Source: a virus. Taken from it: a stretch of 64,000 bases of DNA. Every line of letters begins with the position of its first letter. Position 1 is the stretch's first letter. The notes below the pieces were generated by a model. The model was not told the origin of the DNA, did no database searches, and saw only the letters and a program-made list of their open reading frames with translations. This document shows, in pieces, positions 25,530 through 32,988 of this stretch. The translations under genes and the position numbers were made by a program. Location: the IMG/VR virus record IMGVR_UViG_3300025137_000023, positions 19,291 to 83,290 of that record. The stretch is one strand, 5' to 3'.

Positions 25530-25583
25530 CAATAGACACCTATCGGTGCCTAAAGTTGTAAGTCTTACGGGTTGTGTCTTAGA

Positions 25584-26501
25584 TTAAATCTGAGATAGTT
25601 CAACCAATGTTGCTGAAAGATTGATCTCTGGATCGCTAACTAGAGAATGATTAACTAAACCATTTCTAATTGTTAGGATCGCTTTGTCTTGTCCTTCTTC
25701 TGTTTCGCTCCAAAGTTCCAAGTTATCATACATCCAACGAAACAAGTCTTCCATTTCGTCTGCCCTTACTTGGCTAGTTAATAGTTTTCTTGCTTCACGA
25801 ATTTTACCTTCTTTAAACAAGTCCACCATTGCTAGTTTATAATCAGCAGTAGTATTTTCACTTTCTTTTGGACTTTGTAGCTCACCATCGACATTATTCA
25901 TCTGGCATAAGTTTAAACTCTTACGCAAGTCTGGATATGTCGCTTTAACGTAACTGTCTAATACATCTAATTCAAACTTTACATTCTCGTCAATAAGAAC
26001 TTTGGCAACTCTTGCCGTAAATTCTGTTGTATCAATTTTTTCAATATGAAAGCCTTGACAACGACTATGTAATGCTGGAATTACTCTATTTGGATAGTTA
26101 CACGTTAATACAAATCTAGCAGTACTGGCATATGTTTCCATAACACCACGTAATGCCGCCTGACCATTTGGACTAATATAGTCCGCTTCGTCTAAAAGCA
26201 CAATCTTAAATTCTCCAAAAGGCATTGTTTGTACAAAGCCAGTTATCTTATCTCTAATTGTGTCTACGGAATTTTCTCTACTAGCATTTATTTCTAGTAC
26301 ATCATACTCATCAATGCCTAGTTCGTTAATTAGAATCTTTGCTAGTGTAGTCTTACCGACGCCTGGTGCCCCACTGAAAAGCAGATGAGGAATGGCGCCG
26401 GATAAGACCCAAGATTCTACTTGTTTCTTTTGTGCTTCATCTCGAAACACATAATCCCCTACAGAAGAGGGTCTATACTTTTCAGTCCATAATTCTTTCA
26501 T
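25584..26501 (-). CDS. 44: Sliding-clamp loader ATPase subunit (T4 gp44-like)
   Basis: 305 residues. It opens WTEKYRPSSVGDYVF, as RFC/gp44 proteins do. GAPGVGKTT is Walker A, VLLDEADY Walker B, TCNYPNRVIPA sensor 1, and HSRC the SRC arginine-finger motif. It loads the phage sliding clamp at primer ends. Strong sigma70-type promoter upstream, so early. Confidence 0.93.
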   Translation of the reverse strand: MKELWTEKYRPSSVGDYVFRDEAQKKQVESWVLSGAIPHLLFSGAPGVGKTTLAKILINELGIDEYDVLEINASRENSVDTIRDKITGFVQTMPFGEFKIVLLDEADYISPNGQAALRGVMETYASTARFVLTCNYPNRVIPALHSRCQGFHIEKIDTTEFTARVAKVLIDENVKFELDVLDSYVKATYPDLRKSLNLCQMNNVDGELQSPKESENTTADYKLAMVDLFKEGKIREARKLLTSQVRADEMEDLFRWMYDNLELWSETEEGQDKAILTIRNGLVNHSLVSDPEINLSATLVELSQI

Positions 26502-26530
26502 TGAGCACCTTTATTAAGTAGTTAAACTAT

Positions 26531-26559
26531 ATTATATATAATTTACCGCCCAATGTCAA
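26531..26559 (-). promoter_or_regulatory. Consensus sigma70 promoter of clamp loader
   Basis: TTGACA (26554-26559), 17 bases, TATAAT (26531-26536); perfect hexamers and spacing on the minus strand. Confidence 0.85.
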
Positions 26560-26577
26560 GAACTTTTGGACTTAAAA

Positions 26578-26835
26578 TTATATTTCTACTTTTTCGATTT
26601 TAGTAACTGTAAATGCTTTAGTAGTCAAGTTTGGAAAAAAAGCGTCGAATTGAGCTTGATCTTCAAATATGATTGTTCTACGTATTCCAACCGGTGGATC
26701 TAGTATTTCAAATTGAATACCAGTACAACCTGGATTGTTAGCACCGCATGGTCCGTGTTCAGCCTTGAAAGCCTCTACGTCTGCGTATGATTTACCTGCG
26801 TCGTCTTTTAAATCAGATATATGTCTAATTGCCAT
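26578..26835 (-). CDS. Small hypothetical protein, 85 aa
   Basis: Starts MAIRHISDLKDDAGKSYADV, with CGANNPGC in the middle and a beta-rich end. No known family. Preceded by an 80-base late leader with AAGGAGAAAC ribosome site. Confidence 0.65.
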   Translation of the reverse strand: MAIRHISDLKDDAGKSYADVEAFKAEHGPCGANNPGCTGIQFEILDPPVGIRRTIIFEDQAQFDAFFPNLTTKAFTVTKIEKVEI

Positions 26836-26872
26836 TGTGTTTCTCCTTAACGTCTATCCTTCTAGCATTTCT

Positions 26873-26882
26873 GCCTCGAGGC
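26873..26882. other. 10-base palindrome GCCTCGAGGC in late leader
   Basis: Perfect palindrome in the 5' leader of the 26835 gene, beside TGTAC/GTACA (26904-26916). Possible protein site or RNA hairpin of unknown function. Confidence 0.4.
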
Positions 26883-26920
26883 GTGTAGTTAGATTAAAAT
26901 AATGTACTTATTGTACAGTA

Positions 26921-26928
26921 TTATTTAT
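26921..26928 (-). promoter_or_regulatory. T4-late-type promoter
   Basis: ATAAATAA on the minus strand overlapping the stop of the cochaperonin gene, 86 bases before the ATG at 26835. Confidence 0.6.
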
Positions 26929-27287
26929 CGAGAATGATCACTTTGGTCTTCATCAGATACCAGCATTAATGCGTCTGGATCTACTTTACGAATTTTAAAC
27001 TCGTTTCCGTCTTTATCTTTTACATTGACACCACGTGTCCATCTTCCATGGTCAACATAAACCCATTGACCTGGTTTTACGTCGTTTTGCTCAGGACCAA
27101 CTGCGTATACTTCAGCCCACCTGGCTCTTACACCATCACTGGTGCCATCGTCACTTCGTAGAATAATACCACCAGTAGTGATTCTTTCTTCAAAGTTCAT
27201 ATCTTTAACTAGAACGTTTTCGTGTAAGGCCCTTACGGTCCCTATTTCATACGTTCCTTCGTATGAGGGTTTATGATTTACTTGCAT
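26925..27287 (-). CDS. GroES/gp31-like cochaperonin
   Basis: 120 residues. VRALHENVLVKDMNFEERIT, then GGIILRSD, matches the GroES N-strand and mobile-loop region; VYAVGPEQNDVKPGQWVYV matches the GxGxxxxxxVkxGDxV part. It ends LMLVSDED. T4 gp31 replaces GroES for folding the capsid protein; this is the likely role. It overlaps the next gene by one base. Confidence 0.85.
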   Translation of the reverse strand: MQVNHKPSYEGTYEIGTVRALHENVLVKDMNFEERITTGGIILRSDDGTSDGVRARWAEVYAVGPEQNDVKPGQWVYVDHGRWTRGVNVKDKDGNEFKIRKVDPDALMLVSDEDQSDHSR

Positions 27288-27823
27288 TATATTCTCTTTA
27301 TACCTGTTTTAGATCTTGCTTTTTGTTTAGGTGTTTGTTCTTTAGGAACACTCACGGATTTTTGTGGTGCTAATGCATCTGCAATACCTTTAGTAGTTTT
27401 CTTTTCCAGGTCTTCTGGTCTAACAAAATTACCTTCAGCATCTTCAACCCATTCATCTTCACTTACAGGTTCGTCTAATGGACCTGATGGATCTTCGTCA
27501 ACAATTTTATCTGCTTCTACTGTAGGAGCAGGTACTTGTTGTACTGGTTCGTCGGCTTGTACTTGATTATTTACAACACCTTCACCTTCGATGTTTGGAT
27601 CTCTAGGCATAGCATCATCTTTAGGAACAATAGAGTTAGAAGTTGCATAATGCTCTTTCATAACATCTTCTCGAGTCCTAACAATTTTACCACCAGCGCC
27701 TAACTGATCTCCACGGGCATTTACACTCATATTTCCGACAGCAATTACTGTTTCGTTTTGTAGAGTTAATGTACCCATATCGACTTGCTTACCGTTAGCA
27801 GTTCTGTATGTCTTATTTGCCAT
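27287..27823 (-). CDS. Marine T4-like phage conserved protein
   Basis: 178 residues. The N-terminus MANKTYRTANGKQVDMGTLT with AVGNMSVNARGDQLG is a family widely shared among marine T4-like phages, of unknown function. The middle is acidic and Pro rich; the end is basic (KQKARSKTGIKRI). Possible capsid-linked protein, given its place beside the cochaperonin; a late promoter precedes it. Confidence 0.75.
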   Translation of the reverse strand: MANKTYRTANGKQVDMGTLTLQNETVIAVGNMSVNARGDQLGAGGKIVRTREDVMKEHYATSNSIVPKDDAMPRDPNIEGEGVVNNQVQADEPVQQVPAPTVEADKIVDEDPSGPLDEPVSEDEWVEDAEGNFVRPEDLEKKTTKGIADALAPQKSVSVPKEQTPKQKARSKTGIKRI

Positions 27824-27849
27824 ATTATTTCTCCAATTATATACTACTA

Positions 27850-27857
27850 TTATTTAT
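27850..27857 (-). promoter_or_regulatory. T4-late-type promoter
   Basis: ATAAATAA on the minus strand, 27 bases before the ATG at 27823. Confidence 0.6.
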
Positions 27858-28378
27858 CTAAGGAACTCGCCCACATCTAAATCATAGTACATACTGTTAA
27901 CTTTGTGTACTCCTAATTTATATAAAACAAAACTTGAGACACTAGAACCTCTTCCAAGTCCCATTACCACATTGTTTTTCTTCATAGTTTCTACAAAATA
28001 CTTTAAAAACTTCAATAGTTCTATTAATTTACGTTCTTGGTACATGAGTAATTCAGCACCAACTCGTTGTAATTCTTCGTCATTATCACATTGTTCTAGT
28101 AGCCATTTACATATATCAAAATCTGCATATTCTTTAGGCATATTCCAATGGCTTTGATTTTCAATGTCAAAATCTTCTACAGAAATGCTTGGCTTTTCAA
28201 TTGACTGTAATCTAGGACCTTCACTATATAACTTATTCGCACTGCTATTATACGCCTCTGGATCTAATACATTAAACTTACTAATATCTAAATTAGGGTT
28301 TTCATATAATGCTTTAAAAAGATCAAGTTCGTTATGATATACAATACCGTATTCGTCTGTGTGCATATTACTTTCCAT
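27854..28378 (-). CDS. DnaE-like (Pol III alpha) fragment protein
   Basis: 174 residues. The C-terminal GLGRGSSVSSFVLYKLGVHK followed by NSMYYDLDVGEFL matches the GxGRGSSaGSlVaYxLGIT...Y.L.FERFL segment of bacterial DNA polymerase III alpha. The catalytic aspartates of the palm are not present, so it cannot polymerise by itself. It may be a stand-alone derived subunit or regulator. A sigma70-type promoter is upstream. Confidence 0.65.
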   Translation of the reverse strand: MESNMHTDEYGIVYHNELDLFKALYENPNLDISKFNVLDPEAYNSSANKLYSEGPRLQSIEKPSISVEDFDIENQSHWNMPKEYADFDICKWLLEQCDNDEELQRVGAELLMYQERKLIELLKFLKYFVETMKKNNVVMGLGRGSSVSSFVLYKLGVHKVNSMYYDLDVGEFLR

Positions 28379-28388
28379 ATAATACTAT

Positions 28389-28418
28389 ATTATACAGTAT
28401 ATGGTGACTATTTGTCAA
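28389..28418 (-). promoter_or_regulatory. Sigma70-type promoter
   Basis: TTGACA (28413-28418), 18 bases, TATAAT (28389-28394), minus strand. Confidence 0.7.
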
Positions 28419-28647
28419 GTATATTATTATTCTTCTTTTCTTGCTTTTCTATCTGCATTTGACTAGATTTTGCCCATCTCTTTTCTTGTTCCATATTGGC
28501 TTCTCCTAGCATAACAGTAATTTGTTGTATTGCGCCAGTATTTCCAGTCTTATAAAAGAAGTTGTGTCTTTTGTGTAAGTCGCTAATTCTATCAGTTAAT
28601 TTATCATCACTGAGTTTAGTTATATCTTCTTGTCTAGGATCAAACAT
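28408..28647 (-). CDS. Small helical protein of marine T4-like phages
   Basis: 79 residues, MFDPRQEDITKLSDDKLTDR with helical, charged continuation. The pattern recurs in marine T4-like phages without known function. It overlaps rpiB by eight bases. Confidence 0.65.
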   Translation of the reverse strand: MFDPRQEDITKLSDDKLTDRISDLHKRHNFFYKTGNTGAIQQITVMLGEANMEQEKRWAKSSQMQIEKQEKKNNNILDK

Positions 28648-29101
28648 TTCTTAATTTTCCTAATCTTTTAGTATGTCTTCCACCTTCAAATTTAGTAGTA
28701 AAAAATGCACGGACAATTTCCCATACATCTTTTTGTTTTACAAAATCTGCTCCTAAACATAATACATTAATATCGTTATGCTTACGAGCCATGTGTGCAT
28801 CTTTAACAGTTCTACAATTTGCCGCTCTAATATGTGGATATCTATTTGCGGCAATAGTTACACCAAACCCTGACCCACAGACTAAGATACCATGTGTTTG
28901 GAATTCTAAATTACTTGCTAATTCTTTTACAATATCTGGATAGTCAACAGACTTATCATTGTACGCACCTACATCTATTAGTACACCAATACCAAATTTT
29001 GTAGGCTCTTCGTCTGTATTGGGTGCAACGTAATTATAAATCCAGTCTTTAAGTTTTAGACCTCTATGGTCACTTCCTATCGATAAACTAATGTCTTGCA
29101 T
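28640..29101 (-). CDS. rpiB: Ribose-5-phosphate isomerase B
   Basis: 153 residues. SIGSDHRGLKLK, SVDYPDI, CGSGFGVTIAANR and ARKHNDINVLCLGAD are the RpiB signatures. It interconverts ribulose-5-phosphate and ribose-5-phosphate. With Prs in the same region it could feed ribose into PRPP. A late-type element ends four bases before the ATG. Confidence 0.88.
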   Translation of the reverse strand: MQDISLSIGSDHRGLKLKDWIYNYVAPNTDEEPTKFGIGVLIDVGAYNDKSVDYPDIVKELASNLEFQTHGILVCGSGFGVTIAANRYPHIRAANCRTVKDAHMARKHNDINVLCLGADFVKQKDVWEIVRAFFTTKFEGGRHTKRLGKLRNV

Positions 29102-29105
29102 AATA

Positions 29106-29113
29106 GTATTTAC
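29106..29113 (-). promoter_or_regulatory. T4-late-type promoter abutting rpiB start
   Basis: GTAAATAC, then TATT and ATG (29101), minus strand. Confidence 0.55.
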
Positions 29114-29118
29114 TCATT

Positions 29119-30357
29119 TTAAAAGTAGTTCTGTATTTCTCCTTCTCGAACAGTATCTAATGTTAAACAATGTAGACCCCCGTCCCAGAAGTTTCTATGC
29201 CTAAAACGGCAGTATATTGGTTCTATTCCATGTTGTTTTAACTTATTGTGTACTTGTTTTTGGTAGTTCATTGATAAAATAGTACTTTCATTTACACTCA
29301 ACATATTAACTTCAAATTGTGTTTCTTCTGCATATCCTACCCACTGATCTAACCACGATTCAATAAATTTAGTATACTCTGGATTATCTTTAGCATCAGG
29401 TGTCCACCATTTTCCTTGTGTAAGATGTTTCTCTTCTTGCCAACTACCATATTCTGACTGCATAGTTTTTGCTTTACCTGTACCAATTTGTAAAACTTCC
29501 CAACCTGGTAATGTTTCTTTAAAATCATCTTTGTCTAAATACGAAGCGGCAATAACAAGACCTGGCTTTGGTAAATTAAACGTTGCATCACTATGACCAC
29601 CATTAGCAGTATTAGTACGTCTAAACTCTGGGTACAATTCTATCATAGCATCATCTAAATTTTCAACATCTTTTGTGTCAATAATTAAAGTGTTGCCTAC
29701 TCTAGTAACAGTTGGTGCCCAGAACCCCCAAGTATAACTCATTGCTCTAATATAGTCAGGGTCACTAGAAAACGTACCTTCTGGAATACTTGGATCAAAC
29801 CATTCTGCTTTATATTTTGTATCGTATTCAACGTAGGACTTTCTAGGTATAAACGGTCCTCTAAATTTTCTTTTCTTTGGATCAATAGTTAATCTTAAAT
29901 CTAAACAATCTGGATTAATAAAGTTTTGTCCACTTGTTGTCATAAACTTATGGAATTCTGGATACTGTTGAGTTAACAATATCTTTTTACCCATTGTTAT
30001 AAGATAATCTCTAGGCATTAAAGCAGGTTTAGGTATTCCTCTAAAACCTTCTTTTTGATCTTCGTAATATTCCATAATACTTGAATACCCAACTCCGTGA
30101 GTACTAGTATCTGATAACGTTGCCGCCTGTGTTAAGTTAGGGTGCAATCTAACAACATCTACACCTAAATCTTCTAGTGTCTTTTGTATGTTGTCTAAGT
30201 CTTCGTGTGTCTCGTATAAAAGTTTTTGTAACAAGTCTCTTAACTTGTGATCTTTTAAGTCTTCAAAAAATTCTGGTTTAAAAACATTTCCTAAAACAAC
30301 TTGCTTTAATGGATCCCAACCATTCCATGCGTTTGCTTTATTAATTCTATAATCCAT
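29119..30357 (-). CDS. Amidinotransferase (glycine/inosamine amidinotransferase family)
   Basis: 412 residues. The N-terminus WNGWDPLKQVVLGN is typical. GGHSDATFNLP, and RHRNFWDGGLHCLTLDTVRE with catalytic Cys near the C-terminus, identify the family. It moves an amidino group from arginine to an amine, or hydrolyses a guanidino compound. Coupled by TAATG to a zinc-finger gene upstream. Function in infection is unknown. Confidence 0.85.
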   Translation of the reverse strand: MDYRINKANAWNGWDPLKQVVLGNVFKPEFFEDLKDHKLRDLLQKLLYETHEDLDNIQKTLEDLGVDVVRLHPNLTQAATLSDTSTHGVGYSSIMEYYEDQKEGFRGIPKPALMPRDYLITMGKKILLTQQYPEFHKFMTTSGQNFINPDCLDLRLTIDPKKRKFRGPFIPRKSYVEYDTKYKAEWFDPSIPEGTFSSDPDYIRAMSYTWGFWAPTVTRVGNTLIIDTKDVENLDDAMIELYPEFRRTNTANGGHSDATFNLPKPGLVIAASYLDKDDFKETLPGWEVLQIGTGKAKTMQSEYGSWQEEKHLTQGKWWTPDAKDNPEYTKFIESWLDQWVGYAEETQFEVNMLSVNESTILSMNYQKQVHNKLKQHGIEPIYCRFRHRNFWDGGLHCLTLDTVREGEIQNYF

Positions 30358-30518
30358 TAGTCTTCTTTTAATCTAAATTTAATATTGCAATATCCACATA
30401 TTGCTTCTCCACCATCTGGTATATTATAATATACTTTAGGATGATCATCATCTTCTCCAGTACATGACACCTGCTTACTGCTTACATATATTATTGTTTC
30501 TTCTATTTTGTCTTCCAC
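30357..30518 (-). CDS. CHCC-type zinc-finger protein
   Basis: 53 residues from GTG at 30518. VSCTGEDDDHPKVYYNIPDG followed by AICGYCNIKF matches the zf-CHCC (NDUFS6-like) pattern: SCxG, HPxVxxxI, CGYCxxxF. It binds one zinc. The start overlaps the upstream stop (TAGTG) and its stop overlaps the amidinotransferase start. Confidence 0.8.
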   Translation of the reverse strand: MEDKIEETIIYVSSKQVSCTGEDDDHPKVYYNIPDGGEAICGYCNIKFRLKED

Positions 30519-30952
30519 TACAGTGGGCCTAGCCTTTCAAATCCTTGTATATTCTCTTTATATTTGTGTGCTGGTCCTAAATACATATATTTGTAACCTT
30601 TTGCTTTATATATTGCACATTCATGACGTAAACTTTTTATTCCTAAATGTAATTTAGGATTTTTGTAGTCCCAAGCAAATTGATATGCTTCAACATTTTT
30701 ATCATCATAATTTTGTATAATACTAAATGCAACTAATTCGTCTTTGTCATAATATCCCATAATATCATTCTGCTCAAATTCGGCAGGAAATATTGGCATG
30801 AAACTTTTAAACTTTTTATACCTGCAATAGTCTTCATAGATACTTAACAATCTTTCGATTGGAGGATCTTGCAGTATCTTTGCATTTTTAATTTGTTTGT
30901 AGTTAGTCTTTTGTAAATTTATTCGACAGTGGATAAGTTCAAATTCTTCCAT
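30518..30952 (-). CDS. GNAT-fold protein, arginyltransferase (ATE)-like
   Basis: 144 residues. The C-terminal half, GIKSLRHECAIYKAKGYKYM then YLGPAHKYKENIQGFE, resembles the C-domain of arginyl-tRNA-protein transferases and related GNAT acyltransferases. The N-terminal cysteine cluster of ATE is missing. Acyl donor and target are unknown. A late promoter overlaps complementarity to the start region. Confidence 0.55.
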   Translation of the reverse strand: MEEFELIHCRINLQKTNYKQIKNAKILQDPPIERLLSIYEDYCRYKKFKSFMPIFPAEFEQNDIMGYYDKDELVAFSIIQNYDDKNVEAYQFAWDYKNPKLHLGIKSLRHECAIYKAKGYKYMYLGPAHKYKENIQGFERLGPL

Positions 30953-30954
30953 TC

Positions 30955-30985
30955 AAATACTCCTAATTAGTAGAGTAGTATTTAT
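30955..30985 (-). promoter_or_regulatory. Late promoter complementary to its own start region
   Basis: Late element ATAAATAC (30978-30985). AAATACT (30977-30983) can pair with AGTATTT (30955-30961), which lies between the ribosome site AGGAG and the ATG at 30952. Confidence 0.55.
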
Positions 30986-31461
30986 TTGAATCTCCATGTC
31001 ACTACATCATCATAGTGATCCTTATCCCATTCTTTGTAATAACCTTTTTTCTTTAAAATTTTACTTGCTTGATTAAGTTTAGAAAGCCTTTGCACTAATA
31101 TTAGAATACACTTTCCAAAGTTTAAACTGACGGTTTTCCATTCCTCTGCGTCATCTGGGTGATCTTCTAATGCTACTATATCTTTATCCATAGCATTATT
31201 ATTAAAAGCATCAACCAGTTCTACTAATTGCACTGGTGTAAATTCTTTTGTATCTGCATATAAGCAAACAACTTCAAATTTATCATTCCAATTATCAACC
31301 AAATGTACTAGTGTTGACAGTGTATTACTTTTATCTACTTCTCTGTATTCAATTTTATTAGATACTAAGGCTTGTTTGGCAAATGGACATGGAATTTGGT
31401 CTATAGTGGTATTATGCACCGACACAAATTCTTCTATCCATTTTTTAATTTCATCAATCAA
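30982..31461 (-). CDS. Hypothetical protein, 159 aa
   Basis: CPFAKQAL near residue 25 recalls DUF1415-type sequences (CPFAxx), but the remainder is not clearly related. Helical, with no membrane segment. Its start overlaps the MazG-like stop by four bases. Part of the amidinotransferase gene group. Confidence 0.6.
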   Translation of the reverse strand: MIDEIKKWIEEFVSVHNTTIDQIPCPFAKQALVSNKIEYREVDKSNTLSTLVHLVDNWNDKFEVVCLYADTKEFTPVQLVELVDAFNNNAMDKDIVALEDHPDDAEEWKTVSLNFGKCILILVQRLSKLNQASKILKKKGYYKEWDKDHYDDVVTWRFK

Positions 31462-31868
31462 AGATCGCCTTCTTTACGATTCTCTGAATAATGTACATCA
31501 AATTCTCCGCCTGGATAACGTGACTTTAATTTATGCACGTTTTCTTCTATAACTGCATTAGGATCCAAATCCAAAGCACGGCAAGAATTAATCCAATACC
31601 ACATAATATCGCCCAACTCTCGTTTGGCATGAAATATAGTTTCATCGTCCAATGGTTTACCTTGGAAGATACATTTTTTAACAATTTCAGCAAATTCACC
31701 TCCTTCACTTGCTATACCTATTGAACCGGTTAACAATAATGCCATATTAACACCACTGTCTTTTTCAAGTTTTTCTAACTGTGCAGTTAGTCCACCAGTT
31801 TCGTTACTTTGTAGAGAAGTTACCTTCTCTACGAATTCTTTATACTTGTTTAAATCAACTTGGTTCAT
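31458..31868 (-). CDS. MazG-like nucleotide pyrophosphohydrolase
   Basis: 136 residues. SEGGEFAEIVKKCIF and KRELGDIMWYW give the ExxE...ExxD metal site of MazG-type enzymes. It should hydrolyse NTPs or (p)ppGpp-like nucleotides. Lies four bases into the gene before and just after prs. Confidence 0.82.
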   Translation of the reverse strand: MNQVDLNKYKEFVEKVTSLQSNETGGLTAQLEKLEKDSGVNMALLLTGSIGIASEGGEFAEIVKKCIFQGKPLDDETIFHAKRELGDIMWYWINSCRALDLDPNAVIEENVHKLKSRYPGGEFDVHYSENRKEGDL

Positions 31869-31869
31869 A

Positions 31870-31956
31870 TTAAGATACCTGTATTGCTACATAGATTAAA
31901 ACTCCAAGTATGCTGAAATTAATAATCATATTGATATAGTTTGGGTTTGGTGTCAT
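31870..31956 (-). CDS. Membrane micropeptide, 28 aa
   Basis: MTPNPNYINMIINFSILGVL followed by IYVAIQVS. One hydrophobic helix. It lies between prs and mazG in one unit; ATG at 31956, one base from the prs stop. Short, so the call is tentative. Confidence 0.5.
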   Translation of the reverse strand: MTPNPNYINMIINFSILGVLIYVAIQVS

Positions 31957-31957
31957 A

Positions 31958-32914
31958 TTATTTTACTCCATTATTAAATAAACTGCTTACAGATTCTTCG
32001 TTTGTAATTCTACGAATTGCTTCGCCAAATAATTGTCCTGTTGAAAGTTGAAATGTCTTTTTGCAATCATCTGGACAACGCCATTTAATCGAATCTGTAA
32101 TTACTAACTCTTCTAAAACACTTCCTTCAACTTTTTTACAAGCGTCATTTGTAAGAACACCATGTGTAATATATGCTCTAACAGATAATGCTCCTTGATC
32201 CATAATTGTTTTGGCGGCATTTACAAGTGTGCCTCCACTATCAATAATGTCATCAACTATAATTGCGTGTTTATCTTTAACGTCACCTATAAGTCCCATT
32301 ACTTCACTTACACCTGCTTTAGGTCTACGTTTATCTACAATAGCAATATCGCCATTGAACATATCTGCAAACTTACGAGCTCGTGCAGTACCTCCTGCAT
32401 CAGGACTAACAAATACTGTTTCTGATTGTGTTGTATCTGATAAGTTTAATTTTCGTTTAATATCTTTTGCAAATACAATTCGACTTGTTAAGTCATCAAC
32501 TGGTATATCAAAAAATCCTTGTATTTGTCCTGCGTGTAGATCCATAGTTAAAACTCTATCGGCTCCAGCAGTAGTAATTAAATTTGCAACCAACTTTGCA
32601 GTAATAGGTGTACGACTTGCACTCTTCCTATCTTGCCTAGCATAACCAAAGTATGGCATAACTGCCGTAATACGTTTTGCACTACTACGTTTGGCGGCAT
32701 CAATCATAACCATTAATTCCATAAGGCTATCATTAACTGGTGTACTTGTTGATTGTATAATAAAGACGTCTTCGCCCCTGACATTTTCTAAAAACTCTAC
32801 ACTGCTTTCGCCATCTGCAAAGGTTGAAATATTAGAAGGGACTATGTTTGTGAAACAATGTTCAGAAACATCATTAGCAAGTTGGGGATTGCTATTTCCT
32901 GCGATAATCTTCAT
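31958..32914 (-). CDS. prs: Ribose-phosphate pyrophosphokinase (PRPP synthetase)
   Basis: 318 residues, normal length (about 315). DLHAGQIQGFFDIPVDDL is the metal/PRPP signature, VSPDAGG and VDDIIDSGGT the PRPP loop. It makes PRPP from ribose-5-phosphate and ATP for nucleotide and NAD synthesis. Sigma70-type promoter upstream. Confidence 0.93.
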   Translation of the reverse strand: MKIIAGNSNPQLANDVSEHCFTNIVPSNISTFADGESSVEFLENVRGEDVFIIQSTSTPVNDSLMELMVMIDAAKRSSAKRITAVMPYFGYARQDRKSASRTPITAKLVANLITTAGADRVLTMDLHAGQIQGFFDIPVDDLTSRIVFAKDIKRKLNLSDTTQSETVFVSPDAGGTARARKFADMFNGDIAIVDKRRPKAGVSEVMGLIGDVKDKHAIIVDDIIDSGGTLVNAAKTIMDQGALSVRAYITHGVLTNDACKKVEGSVLEELVITDSIKWRCPDDCKKTFQLSTGQLFGEAIRRITNEESVSSLFNNGVK

Positions 32915-32942
32915 AGAAACTCCGTGAATTAATTATAAGTTA

Positions 32943-32972
32943 TTATAATATATTCAAGTGTCTAAAGTCAAG
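32943..32972 (-). promoter_or_regulatory. Sigma70-type promoter of prs
   Basis: TTGACT (32967-32972), 18 bases, TATAAT (32943-32948), minus strand. Confidence 0.7.
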
Positions 32973-32988
32973 TAAAAAGTAAGATTTA

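Noticed and set aside
32211-32645. Long plus-strand frame opposite prs
   Set aside because: Exact shadow of a strongly conserved gene; low-complexity Ser/Ile/Leu composition and no ribosome site.
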